DNA from: Hirundichthys speculiger
Taxonomy: Eukaryota; Chordata; Actinopteri; Beloniformes; Exocoetidae
Reading direction: 5' to 3'
Length of the DNA: 64,000 nucleotides
NCBI GenBank assembly: GCA_018398805.1
Contig: JAGFBZ010000566.1
Coordinates: 316,501-380,500, forward strand
Shown: positions 28,401 through 35,863 of the stretch, piece after piece
How the letters are laid out: the number at the start of each line of letters is the position of its first letter
Position numbering within the stretch: position 1 is the first letter of the stretch
Notes under the pieces: generated by a model
The model's database searches: none
What the model was told of the DNA's origin: nothing
The model's input: the letters and a program-made list of their open reading frames with translations, nothing else
Program-made: the position numbers and the translations under genes

Positions 28401-31400
28401 ATAGTTATCGACCTGATAGTTATCAACCTGATAGTTATCCCCCTGATATTTATCGTTTCGATAGTTATCGACCTGATAGTTATCGACCTGATAGTTATCA
28501 ACCTAATAGTTATCCCCCTGATATTTATCGTTTCGATAGTTATCGACCCGATAGTTATCGACCCGATAGTTATCGACCTGATAGTTATCGACCTGATAGT
28601 TATCGACCTGATAGTTATCCGCCTGATAGTTATCGACCCGATAGTTATCCGCCTGATAGTTATCGACCTGATAGTTATCCGCCTGATAGTTATCGTTTCG
28701 ATAGTTATCGACCTGATAGTTATCGACCCGATAGTTATTGACTCGATAGTTATCGACCTGATAGTTATCGACCTGATAGTTATCGACCCGATAGTTATTG
28801 ACTCGATAGTTATCGACCTGATAGTTATCGACCTGATAGTTATCGACCTGATAGTTATCCCCCTGATATTTATCGTTTCGATAGTTATCGACCTGATAGT
28901 TATTGACCCGATAGTTATCGACCTGATAGTTATCCGCCTGATAGTTATCGACTCGATAGTTATCGACCTGATAGTTATCCGCCTGATAGTTATCGACTCG
29001 ATAGTTATCGACCTGATAGTTATTGACCCGATAGTTATCGACCTGATAGTTATCCGCCTGATAGTTATCCGCCTGATAGTTATCGACCTGATAGTTATCC
29101 GCCTGATAGTTATCGACCTGATAGTTATCGACCTGATAGTTATCCGCCTGATAGTTATCGACCTGATAGTTATCCGCCTGATAGTTATCGACCTGATAGT
29201 TATCGACCTGATAGTTATCGACCTGATAGTTATCGACCTGATAGTTATCCGCCTGATAGTTATCGACCTGATAGTTATCCGCCTGATAGTTATCGACCTG
29301 ATAGTTATCGACCTGATAGTTATCGACCTGATAGTTATCCCCCTGATATTTATCGTTTCGATAGTTATCGACTCGATAGTTATCCGCCTGATAGTTATCG
29401 ACTTGATAGTTATCGACCTGATAGTTATCGACCCGATAGTTATCGACCCGATAGTTATCGTGCACCTCTAGGATTAATTCACCGTTAATTAACAGTCTCA
29501 GCCGTAGCAGCTGCAGACCAACATGAACCTGGACGTGTCCCTCTGAGTCCGTGGTTCTGGGTGCGTCTGACGCAGGTGAGGTCCAGTACGGCGGCCGGGT
29601 GACGGACGACCTGGACAAGCGTCTCCTCAACACCTTCACCTGCGTCTGGTTCAGCGAGAACACCTTCAGCAGCAGTTTCTGCTTCTATAAAGGCTACAGC
29701 GTTCCCGCCAAGGCCAAAACCGTCCAGGACATCCTGCAGCACGTGGAGGCGCTGCCGCTGGTCGACTCACCTGAGGTCTGAATGTTTATTGTGCTGGTAC
29801 AGGTATTTGTTGGCAGTTACTGTTACGGTACCGAACCGCTACGAGTCCAGAACCAGCAGCACCTGAACGGCTGACATGAAAGGAACTTTGTCTGCAGGTG
29901 TTCGGGCTCCACCCCAACGCTGACATCACCTGCCAGACCAACCTGACCAACGACACGCTCAACACCATCATCAACATCCAACCCAAGGACAGCGGCGCCG
30001 CGGCCGGAGAGACCCGGGAGTCCAGCGTTCAGAGATCAGCCAATGAGATGCTGGAGAAGCTGCCGCCTGACTACGTCCCTCACGAGGTCAGTGGGTCAGT
30101 TTAAGGTCGGTTTCAGAGATACAAACTACCGTATTACTGACCTGCAGGTGAATGCAGGTGGGTTTATCTCCTCTAGACGGAGACAGGTGCATGAAAACAG
30201 GTGATTAAAGCTACTGATGAGAGTGACGAGGATGGATAAGATTAAAAACAAGCAGATCAGAGGAGCTGAGGGTGAGATGTCTTAGAGAGGAAGTAAAAGA
30301 TGAAAAGATCACGCAGTTTGAATCGGAGATAGAATAGAATATCACAGAATAGGCTCTTGCTGATTGTGCTAGCATAATTTTTGGCATAATCTGAGGAATT
30401 GAGCATAATTTTTGCCCTTTTTCCAAAAGTAGCACTGCTAGCATAATCCGTATATTTTCTTGTCTTAATGGCACAATTTTAGAATAATTCAAGAAAACGA
30501 AGATCTCAGCTACTAAAAACAATTTTGCGATTGCTTTTTAAACGGAACCGGAAGTCTGTGTCTCGGTCCCAGATTCCTTAGTCTTTCTCCCAGCGCGCTA
30601 GCGTGCTCACAGTTCGTTGTTTACTCAAAATTTGCATACTTCACCATGGTAACTGGAGGCCATTTGAGTGCAAAACCTTGCGCAAACTGTGTCACGCTCT
30701 GCTACACACGATGGTTAGCAAGCTATCCGCGGATAGTTATCCACCACACTATCCAGGCTTTTGTGCAACATATTTTTGTTAGCTGGATAACTATGCGCTG
30801 GATAGCAGATTTATCCGCCGTATAGGCCTAACCACCGGATAAAGTTACCCAGGTTTTGAACAACCGGGCCCAGAACGTCAGGCCAGGGTTAATAAAATAC
30901 ATTTTCAAACTTGTCTTGTGAGTTGTGAAGTTTGTGCACAGAATAATTTTTTCAAAAAGTATCATAATTTTGAAAAGCGAGCATAATTTGAGCATAATTT
31001 GGGCAAAAAACGAGCACTGCCACTAGCATAATATGCTACTTTTACTAGCACAATCGGCAAATACCTATCACAGAATGCCAACACAAAAAAATAAGTTTAT
31101 TGGTGAACCAAAACTGCAAAAACCAAAATGACTTTAAGTGGGAAAATATTCCCTTTGATGCTCAATTAGCTGCATTTTAATTAAATGCAAAACACTTCAC
31201 TTCAGTAACTTCAGCCTTTTTAAAAGACTCAACATGCACAAACATGAAATTGAAAAAAATATGTAGCATTTGCTGAGTAATAACTTTCTGAATATATAAC
31301 AATTTCCTGTTAAAACTATCTAGTCACTTATTTAAGCATTAATCATAAAGCTGACATAACAATCAGAACATTTCAGTAACAGCCATTTTTAAAACTCAAC

Positions 31401-34027
31401 AGTGCTTTTATGCACAAACATGAAATAAAACAGTGAAACCACTGAGCAGTAGTTTCAAAAAGAACTCAAAATATATAGTTTTATCTGAATAACCATCACT
31501 GACCTTTGTCTTCAAGATAATTAAATCCATATCTCATATATTCTTGGTTGTATCTGTGTTTCACCTGCTCAACATACGTAAACAAACTCTGCAGGTCTTC
31601 TTCTATGGTGTGAACTGGCGGGAGTCAACTCACATTACAGGACATTATCGCCATCTACTGTTGAGGAGGATGAATGACACGCATTTATTTTTTTAATTTT
31701 TAGCATTTCCTTCCCCAGGCAAAGGCCCACGACCCACTGAAAACGGGTCTGCGACCCACTTCTGGGTCTGCGACCCACCAGTTGAGAACCACTGATCACA
31801 TTAACACTAAGCTCTCTGCTGGTCTGCAGGTCAAGGGTCGACTGCAGAAGATGGGTCCACTTCAGCCAATGAACATCTTCCTCCAGCAGGAAGTGGACCG
31901 CATGCAGCGGGTCATCAGCATCGTACGGAGCACGCTCACCGACCTCAAACTGGCCATCGACGGTCGGTCGCAGTCACACCTGTCACCTCAGGGTTTTATT
32001 TAGTCTCCTGTTAGACTGTAGCGGTTTAAAAAGATCAAAGGAGGAGTTACACATCTGTAATGAAATAAAGGTAAATAAAGGTCCGGTACCTGCAGGTACC
32101 ATCATCATGTCGGAGGACCTGCGCGACGCCCTCGACTGCATCTTCGACGCCCGCGTCCCGCGTACGTGGCTGCGGCGCAGCTGGCCGTCGGACACGCTGG
32201 GCTTCTGGTTCGGGGAGCTGCTGGAGAGGAACCTGCAGCTCAGCGACTGGATCGGCGCCGGCCGGCCCAACCAGTTCTGGCTGGCCGGGTTCTTCAACCC
32301 ACAGGTCGGTTCGGAGCTCTGCAGACGCCTGAGGCCGTAACACCTGGATCTTTACACCTGAGCGCCGCTTCCTGTTGCAGGGCTTCCTGACCGCCATCCG
32401 CCAGGAGACCACGCGCTCCAACGCGTCCAAGGGTTGGGCTCTGGACACCGTTACCCTGAGCAACGACGTCACCAAGATGATGAAGGAGGACGTGTCGGCC
32501 CCGCCCCCTCCTGGTCTGGGCGGGGTTTACATCTACGGCCTGTTTCTGGACGGAGCGGGGTGGGATCGCCGTGGCATCAAGCTGGCAGAGGCTCCGCCCA
32601 AAGTTAGTCACCTGTTACTTTATCGCGCGTTAACGGTGTTAAAATGTAACGTTAAAACGTTTCTGCTAAAACTAATAATATAAAGTTAGAAAGTCATGAT
32701 ACAAATCCATAACAGATAACAAATTAAAGTTTTATAACGCTAAGAAGTTCAAAATGTCCTCTGGACAGGTGAGACCACTAGGTCCTCTGGACAGGTGAGA
32801 CCACCTGGTCCTCTGGACAGATGAGACCACTGGGTCCTCTGGACAGGTGAGACCTCCAGGTCCTCTGGACAGATGAGACCACTGGTCCTCTGGTCCTCTG
32901 GACAGGTGAGACCACCTGGTCCTCTGGACAGGTGAGACCACCAGGTCCTCTGGACAGATGAGACCACCAGGTCCTCTGGACAGATGACACCACCTGGTCC
33001 TCTGGACAGATGAGACCACCTGGTCCTCTGGACAGGTGAGACCACTAGGTCCTCTGGACAGGTGAGACCACCAGGTCCTCTGGACAGATGAGACCACCGG
33101 TCCTCTGGACAGGTGAGACCTCCAGGTCCTCTGGACAGATGAGACCACCTGGTCCTCTGGACAGGTGAGACCACTAGGTCCTCTGGACAGATGAGACCTC
33201 CAGGTCCTCTGGACAGATGAGACCACTAGGTCCTCTGGACAGGTGAGACCACCTGGTCCTCTGGACAGATGAGACCACCGGGTCCTCTGGACAGGTGAGA
33301 CCACAGGTCCTCTGGACAGACGAGACCACCAGGTCCTCTGGACAGACGAGACCACCAGGTCCTCTGGACAGACGAGACCACCAGGTCCTCTGGACAGACG
33401 AGACCACAGGTCCTCTGGACAGGTGAGACCACAGGTCCTCTGGACAGATGAGACCACCTGGTCCTCTGGACAGGTGAGACCACCAGGTCCTCTGGACAGG
33501 TGAGACCTCCAGGTCCTCTGGACAGGTGAGACCACAGGTCCTCTGGACAGGTGAGACCACAGGTCCAGGTCTCTGAGGCATCAGTCGGTCTCGTCACTTC
33601 TCGTCTTCAGTTTCAGCTTCAGTTTTGTTGAATAATCTCAGGGTGAAAATAGTAACGTTATTGTTTGTTTGAGGTTAAATTAAATTAAACTCAGATGATT
33701 TTATCTTTGGACACTGAAATAAAAAATAAAATAAAGCGATCAAACAGTGGTAAGTTTTCCTGGTGGATGTGAGTAACCAGCGGACGTCCTCCTCAGATCC
33801 TCTTCACCGCCCTGCCGGTGGTCCACGTCTACGCCGTCAGCTCGGCCAACATGGCCGACGTGAAGCCGCAGCGCGGCGGCGCCGCCGTCAGCCTGTACGC
33901 GTGTCCCGTCTACAAGAAGCCGCGCCGCACCGACCTCAACTACATCTTCTCGCTGTGGCTGCGGAGCGTCCAGCAGGTGGAGCTGTGGGCCATGAGGGGC
34001 GTCGCCCTGCTCTGCCACTGCAAGTAA
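487..34027 (+). CDS. dnah5-like: Axonemal outer-arm dynein heavy chain, DNAH5/DNAH8 type (3' part, 57 exons, 5' end missing)
   Basis: This encodes the ATP-driven motor subunit of the ciliary or flagellar outer dynein arm. I joined 57 exons using AG/GT borders and matching phases. They give about 2,899 codons plus TAA at 34025-34027, compared with roughly 4,600 residues in complete DNAH5/8 proteins, so the N-terminal tail and most of the linker lie upstream of the window. Visible landmarks are Walker A motifs GPAGTGKT (AAA1), GPSGAGKT (AAA2), GEQGTAKT (AAA3) and GVGGSGKQS (AAA4), the coiled-coil stalk with its microtubule-binding tip, [13 protein letters not shown] in AAA6, and the terminal motif [11 protein letters not shown]. 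Residue choices agree with DNAH5 at some sites and DNAH8 at others, so I cannot assign it to either; it may be the fish paralogue called dnah5-like. Exon 43 contains a one-base frameshift (see findings). The gene converges on cavin4. The blocks below give every exon. Confidence 0.95.
1474..2503 (+). CDS. dnah5-like: Dynein exons 5-9: AAA1 ATPase module
   Basis: Exons are 1474-1544, 1618-1725, 1824-2011, 2082-2276 and 2369-2503. The Walker A motif GPAGTGKT is split by the phase-1 intron 1545-1617. [20 protein letters not shown] and [12 protein letters not shown] (Walker B) follow, then [15 protein letters not shown] and [16 protein letters not shown]1 is the main ATP hydrolysis site of dyneins, and the catalytic Lys and the Asp-Glu pair are intact. 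The last donor is GTCCGT, weaker than its neighbours, and precedes an intron of about 2.6 kb that is mostly transposon. Confidence 0.94.
2588..5007. mobile_element. hAT-like element with a nested insertion, in dynein intron 9
   Basis: The element starts TAGGGATGGGCC and ends ATCGTTACATCCCTA, so its ends are inverted, as in hAT elements. Flanks GCATGTGC (2580-2587) and GCACGTGC (5008-5015) agree at seven of eight bases, fitting an 8-bp target duplication. AT-rich ends contain TATCG-type motifs shared with other hAT remnants here. The middle (about 2715-4140) looks like a separate minus-oriented insert: a run of AGAATCAATCAGAATCAAAT marks its plus-left end, as in the tails of fish non-LTR elements. 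Minus frames within it (3567-3818, 3785-4258) are described separately. Confidence 0.7.
3567..4258 (-). pseudogene. Broken unidentified ORF inside the intron 9 insert
   Basis: Two overlapping minus-strand frames (4258 to 3785 and 3818 to 3567) look like one product separated by a frameshift near 3800. The second contains a strong hydrophobic stretch, [20 protein letters not shown], that reads as one transmembrane helix, followed by a polar coiled-coil-like stretch. I do not recognise the family. Its position inside a repeat suggests that a mobile element carried it rather than that it is a host gene. Confidence 0.35.
5089..8699 (+). CDS. dnah5-like: Dynein exons 10-16: AAA2 module
   Basis: Exons are 5089-5146, 5260-5391, 5466-5683, 5756-5890, 5991-6167, 8330-8419 and 8565-8699. 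Landmarks are [18 protein letters not shown], the Walker A motif [72 protein letters not shown] and [19 protein letters not shown]. Exons 14 and 15 are separated by an intron that is almost wholly an 84-bp tandem array. The acceptor of exon 15 (CACCTCCAG, ending 8329) sits about ten bases after the last array unit. All phases agree, and there are no stops. Confidence 0.93.
6176..8313. repeat. 84-bp minisatellite filling dynein intron 14
   Basis: About 25 units of 84 bp, core GAAGAGCTTCAGGAAGTAGT then CCTGTACCTGCTAATCATGT and an inverted-repeat segment CTGCTATAAAGGCAGA / TCTGCCTTTATAGCAG. Because 84 is a multiple of three, long open frames run through it. Blocks of several units recur as higher-order copies (for example 6790-7080 and 7385-7665). 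It starts within 15 bases of the exon 14 donor and ends about 15 bases before exon 15. Confidence 0.97.
8757..9127. mobile_element. hAT MITE copy A, degraded left end, dynein intron 16
   Basis: The left end is GTGTGAAAAAAAATCGATTT and the right end AATACTCACCCCTA. The interior is AT-rich with TATCGCGATAT motifs and the family block TTGATATTAACTGGGTAGAA. It is followed by GTCATGTG and then by another element of the same family in the same orientation. Confidence 0.75.
9136..10036. mobile_element. hAT MITE copy B with 8-bp target duplication, dynein intron 16
   Basis: It starts TAGGGCTGTGAAAAA and ends AATACTCACCCCTG. It is flanked by identical GTCATGTG at 9128-9135 and 10037-10044, the 8-bp target duplication expected of hAT elements. 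It is interrupted by a nested element at 9474-10004. Confidence 0.85.
9474..10004. mobile_element. Mariner/Tigger-like element nested inside hAT copy B
   Basis: The ends CAGTGATCC and GGATCACTG are inverted repeats. Flanking TA (9472-9473 and 10005-10006) fits the TA target duplication of Tc1/mariner-type elements. The hAT sequence resumes correctly on the far side (ATCGTA then TTGCGAGG), which shows that the insertion was secondary. No transposase frame is visible, so the copy is nonautonomous. Confidence 0.75.
10096..13675 (+). CDS. dnah5-like: Dynein exons 17-25: AAA3 module
   Basis: Exons are 10096-10197, 10298-10465, 10554-10760, 10835-10927, 11140-11376, 11604-11669, 13059-13199, 13298-13429 and 13565-13675, all phase 0. 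They encode [14 protein letters not shown], Walker [29 protein letters not shown] (Walker B), [46 protein letters not shown] and VDFLREAP. In cytoplasmic dynein the AAA3 site is regulatory. Intron 22 (11670-13058) is mostly an 11-bp minisatellite, and exon 23 starts only about 35 bases after it. Confidence 0.93.
11886..13022. repeat. 11-bp minisatellite filling dynein intron 22
   Basis: About 100 units of 11 bp, consensus CTCCAGCTGTG, with variants CTCCAGCTGTA, CTCCAGTTGTT and CTCCAGCTATA arranged in longer-range blocks that themselves repeat (for example 12050-12120 and 12340-12410). Because 11 is not a multiple of three, all frames cycle through the same 11-residue repeat, which gives spurious open frames. 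Each unit contains a CTCCAG acceptor-like core. Confidence 0.97.
13680..14248. repeat. 31-bp minisatellite filling dynein intron 25
   Basis: About 18 units, core AGGCGGCCATGATGGAGGGC then TGACCTTCATC. Some units carry an extra GGC or a GAAGAGC variant. It begins five bases after the exon 25 donor and ends roughly 95 bases before exon 26. It is not coding: TGA occurs in each unit. Confidence 0.96.
14343..16165 (+). CDS. dnah5-like: Dynein exons 26-30: AAA4 module
   Basis: Exons are 14343-14497, 14616-14737, 14825-15054, 15777-15935 and 16009-16165. Landmarks are [20 protein letters not shown], the Walker A motif [23 protein letters not shown] (Walker B), [52 protein letters not shown] and [14 protein letters not shown]. 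Phases run 0/2, 2/1, 1/0, 0/0, 0/1. The donor of exon 28 at 15055 is followed seven bases later by a hAT element whose target duplication copies this donor. Confidence 0.94.
15062..15429. mobile_element. hAT MITE copy C inserted at a dynein splice donor
   Basis: It starts TAGGGCTGTGAAAAA and ends CAAATACTCACCCTCA. Flanks GGTGAGAC at 15054-15061 and 15430-15437 are identical 8-mers. The left one comprises the last base of exon 28 plus its donor GTGAGAC, so the insertion duplicated the splice donor. Confidence 0.85.
15473..15707. mobile_element. Truncated copy of the Tigger-like element
   Basis: It matches the right half of the nested element ending at 10004: ACATTACCCATAAGGCCACA, AAAGGGGCCAGGCTGGCTCA, then GGATCACTG at the end, followed by TA. 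The left half is missing. It lies in dynein intron 28 between the hAT element and exon 29. Confidence 0.75.
16261..19535 (+). CDS. dnah5-like: Dynein exons 31-37: stalk coiled coil and microtubule-binding tip
   Basis: Exons are 16261-16406, 16512-16646, 16760-16861, 16935-17048, 17173-17340, 19233-19337 and 19422-19535. The first two give the outgoing coiled coil ([20 protein letters not shown], then a Lys/Glu/Ala-rich helix). The next three give the microtubule-binding domain ([40 protein letters not shown]). The last two give the return helix ([29 protein letters not shown]). Exon 36 uses an acceptor at 19231-19232 that has no pyrimidine tract, only GT-rich microsatellite. Confidence 0.93.
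17341..17787. other. Intron 35 sequence with nothing recognised
   Basis: This is intron sequence between exon 35 and the 1.15 kb transposon copy. I see no coding similarity, tandem repeat or clear element end in it. Confidence 0.5.
17796..18943. mobile_element. 1.15-kb DNA transposon, copy 1, with 8-bp target duplication (dynein intron 35)
   Basis: The ends are inverted: CATAGACATATATAGAGATA on the left and CTATATGTCTATG on the right, with AGACGCCGCAT / ATGCGGCGTCT just inside. CTGAGGTG occurs on both sides (17788-17795 and 18944-18951), an exact 8-bp target duplication. There is no transposase frame, so it is nonautonomous. Copy 2 at 58070-59212 has the same structure and orientation. Confidence 0.9.
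19146..19230. repeat. GT-rich microsatellite abutting the exon 36 acceptor
   Basis: Alternating GTGTGT, GTACCT and GTGCGT units run into GTGCAG at the acceptor of dynein exon 36. There is no pyrimidine tract between the array and the splice site. Confidence 0.85.
19606..22881 (+). CDS. dnah5-like: Dynein exons 38-41: AAA5 module
   Basis: Exons are 19606-19782, 22203-22397, 22469-22624 and 22699-22881, all phase 0. They encode [83 protein letters not shown] and [19 protein letters not shown]. Intron 38 (19783-22202) is about 2.4 kb and almost completely filled by a 20-bp pyrimidine-rich array. The final exon ends VILLERK and joins directly to ELETERV of exon 42. Confidence 0.93.
19797..22080. 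repeat. 20-bp CT-rich minisatellite filling dynein intron 38
   Basis: Over 100 units of about 20 bp, consensus CCTCCCTCTACCTCACCACA, with many small indels in the middle third (20230-20800) and variants CCTGCCTCTGCCTCA and CTCAACACA. The plus strand is almost all pyrimidine plus A. The long open frame across it is a product of the 60-bp (3 x 20) periodicity. Confidence 0.96.
22988..24013. mobile_element. Head-to-tail pair of hAT MITEs in dynein intron 41
   Basis: The first copy is 22988-23386 (TAGGGGTGTGAAAAA to ACTCACCCCTA), then GTCATGTG, then a second starting at 23395 (TAGGGCTGTGAAAAA) and ending near 24011-24013 with CCCCTAG. The second is internally duplicated: the block ending in CAGTATGTTGTAATGG appears twice. 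The pair and its spacer match the arrangement at 8757-9150. Confidence 0.8.
24199..25870 (+). CDS. dnah5-like: Dynein exons 42-48: AAA6 module (frameshift in exon 43)
   Basis: Exons are 24199-24369, 24454-24706, 24782-24908, 24985-25106, 25187-25336, 25421-25585 and 25653-25870. Exon 43 (24454-24706) is 253 bases although both borders are phase 0. The conserved reading ([18 protein letters not shown], then QTSLVQFL) runs to 24614 and resumes one base out of register after GGG at 24615-24617; as written the frame meets TGA within a few codons. The remaining exons are in phase: [87 protein letters not shown]. The last exon ends in phase 2 at CCCCAA|GTACCT. Confidence 0.9.
25950..34027 (+). CDS. 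dnah5-like: Dynein exons 49-57: C-terminal domain and stop
   Basis: Exons are 25950-26005, 26123-26244, 26350-26500, 29576-29775, 29898-30086, 31830-31962, 32096-32304, 32381-32602 and 33797-34027. They encode [146 protein letters not shown] and [17 protein letters not shown], ending CHCK then TAA. The last exon carries a Gly/Ala-rich insert (around 33860-33890) absent from mammalian DNAH5/8. Three introns here are dominated by a hAT element with satellite, a transposon pair, and a 26-bp array. Confidence 0.94.
26526..29470. mobile_element. 2.9-kb hAT-like element with internal satellite, dynein intron 51
   Basis: The left end TAGGGATGCACGATAACT and the right end AGTTATCGTGCACCTCTA are inverted repeats (16 of 18 match). 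Flanks AGATTCAT and GGATTAAT agree at six of eight bases. The left kilobase is AT-rich without a coding frame that I recognise; the right two kilobases are a 15-bp array. It accounts for nearly all of the intron between exons 51 and 52. Confidence 0.75.
27548..29460. repeat. 15-bp satellite array inside the hAT-like element
   Basis: About 125 units of 15 bp, consensus CCTGATAGTTATCGA, with variants CCCGATAGTTATCGA, CCTGATAGTTATCCG and TTCGATAGTTATCG. Longer blocks recur, including one with CCCCCTGATATTTATCGTTT. Repetitive frames (VDNYQ or IVIDL) on both strands are not genes. Confidence 0.97.
30351..31066. mobile_element. 716-bp element with a 10-bp target duplication, dynein intron 53
   Basis: ATCACAGAAT occurs at 30341-30350 and 31067-31076. 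The ends are imperfect inverted repeats: AGGCTCTTGCTGATTGTGCT and the complement of AGCACAATCGGCAAATACCT. The interior repeats GCATAATTT motifs. The 9-10 bp duplication would fit a Mutator-like element, but I see no transposase and the family is not certain. Confidence 0.65.
31077..31794. mobile_element. hAT (Charlie-like) remnant, dynein intron 53
   Basis: The right part ends GCGACCCACCAGTTGAGAAC followed by CACTG, the complement of the common CAGTGGTTCTCAACTGG hAT end. The upstream AT-rich part carries two diverged copies of a block with GCACAAACATGAAAT. The left terminus was not found. Confidence 0.5.
32755..33567. repeat. 26-bp minisatellite filling dynein intron 56
   Basis: About 31 units, consensus GTCCTCTGGACAGGTGAGAC then CACCAG. 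Roughly half read CAGGTGAGA and the rest CAGATGAGA or CAGACGAGA. It lies between exon 56 (donor at 32603) and exon 57 (33797). Confidence 0.96.
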
Positions 34028-35031
34028 CCTGCTGACCTCAGGTCACATGACCTCAGGTCACATGACCCCAGGTCACATGACTCTGCTACTGATTCAGCTG
34101 TTAGACTGAAAACAGGAAGGTCCAGGTCTGGATCTGATTTAGATCCAAACTATTTATTTATTGGTCTTGTTTTTGGTCTAAATTTATTCATTTATCTTCA
34201 ATAAGAAACTTTAAAAAGAAGGTTGATTAATTGATATTAACATTTTAATGTTTTTAATGTGTTTTCTGTGCCGTAATAATATTTTTGTCTGGTTTTAAAT
34301 GTGATGTTAAAGTCTGTCCACTAGAGGGAGCTGATTGGCTGATATTTACACCATCAGACCATCTTAGCCTGTTTGGACATGTTTAGAGGTTAACAAATAA
34401 GAACAAATAGAACAAATAATTAATAATAGGACAAATAAGATAAATGAAACAGAAATGCAAAAAAATAATAATAAACCTGTGATATTATTCACTTTGACTG
34501 CTGTTTGTCTGTTAAATCAAATCGTTAGTGAATCTGCTCTGATTGTGACAGATGTTTCTGATGAAGATCCAGTCTGGGTCCAGAAATGATTCAAGTAAAC
34601 TTTATTGTCCCAACATTAACAAACACAAACTGCTTTAAGGTTTTATTTCTGACAAACTACAGCCATGCAGTCACTCGCTACTGTTAACTAAAGCTAAAAA
34701 ACACAACATCAGAGGATCAAGCACACCTGTCGTTACTGTCAGATAGTCATGGAGAAACCTGGAGGCGGAGTCTGACACGTAGCCCCTCCTCCCCTGCAGG
34801 CTGCAGGCCGACAGGAAGAAGCTCCCTGGTTAAGAGACTTGAAGCTTTCTGATTGGCCGAATCAGCTTCTTCTCACCTCTTTCATTTTAGTTTCATATGA
34901 ACAGGCCGAGCTCACAGGAAGTTGAGTTTTGTGGCTGCGGCTGCAGCGTCGCTGCTCCTCACTCGCACCTGCAGCAGCCAGTCACATGACTCGTTCACCT
35001 GGGACTTAAGGTCACCGTGGAAACACAGACA
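34028..35031. other. Dynein 3' flank and probable 3' UTR
   Basis: AT-rich sequence follows the TAA stop. The first AATAAA that I see is at 34470-34475, a candidate polyadenylation signal. GTCACATGACC repeats three times just after the stop. I see no further gene here. Confidence 0.4.
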
Positions 35032-35424
35032 CACTGGAAAAAAGGCCACTCAAAAAACAAGTAAAAAAACCTTAATACAAGATATGTTTTTGCTTGTAAT
35101 AACCAAAAAAAATCTACCAATGGAACAAGTGAAAATTCGCTTAATAAGATTTCATGAAATAAGACAATATATTTAACCCTGATAAGATCTTGAAATTAGC
35201 TTAAAAATCTTATGACATGTCAAAAAAACTTGTTTCATCTGAGATATGACTCAAAACAAGATGTTTTCAAGACTGTTTCACTTAACAAGATATTCAGGAT
35301 GCACAAGTTCCTGTATGTCACTGAAATGTTACTCTTTAGGTGATTGTGTCTTATTTTAAGTGTGATGAGATATTTTGACTAGAAATTAGAAAAATATACT
35401 TGGTAAGATTTTGAGTTTTTGCAG
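35032..35424. mobile_element. AT-rich MITE-like element (CACTGG... TTTTTGCAG)
   Basis: It begins CACTGGAAAAAAGGCCACTC and ends CTTGGTAAGATTTTGAGTTTTTGCAG, so its ends are roughly inverted (CACTGnAAAAA). The interior is rich in AACAAGAT and CTTAAT motifs of a kind common in fish genomes. No frame of note. The target duplication was not resolved. Confidence 0.5.
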
Positions 35425-35496
35425 CCGCGGTTTAAAGTCATCATGGGGATAAAAGCGCCTGACACTATTTAAATCTGCAGGTTTGGAGTAAATCAA

Positions 35497-35863
35497 CACT
35501 GCAAATTATTTGGTTCTAAACCAAGAAAAAAAAACTTACATTTAGAAGTTTTAATAATTACTTCCTTATTTTAAGTCTCAGTATAATCTTATATCAAGTT
35601 AAACTTTACTTTTTTGTCTCAAACAGTCAGGGAATCCTAAAATGAGACAATTAACACTTAAAATAAGATGAATTACGTTTTTTTTCCTCCTCCTCATCAA
35701 AATAAATCTTGTTTTAAGATTCAATAACAAACTAAACCTTTCTTTAGATCTAAAAACAAGTGTTCCTACAATCTTAATTTAAGAAATCTTACCAAGTGAA
35801 ATTATCTTGCTGCATGGACAGATTTTACACTTGTTTTGAGAACTTTTTTCCTTAGTTGTAGTG
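35497..35863. mobile_element. Second related AT-rich MITE-like element
   Basis: It begins CACTGCAAATTATTTGGTTC and ends TTTTCCTTAGTTGTAGTG, with inverted CACTnCAA ends. The interior (AAATCTTACCAAGTGAAATT, ACACTTGTTTTGAGAA) resembles the element at 35032 in style. The following 800 bases to 36694 hold only short duplicated motifs (AGAACCAG and GACCTCT runs). Confidence 0.45.

Noticed and set aside
28190..29663. VDNYQ-repeat protein on the minus strand
   Set aside because: It is a translation of the 15-bp satellite, with no independent start context or non-repeat domain.
32732..33597. Ser/Arg/Gly-rich repeat proteins on the minus strand
   Set aside because: They are translations of the 26-bp array in an intron; all three minus frames look alike.
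487..34027. The dynein being a decayed pseudogene
   Set aside because: Only one frame defect was found in about 8.7 kb of coding sequence; all splice borders and ATPase motifs are otherwise intact.
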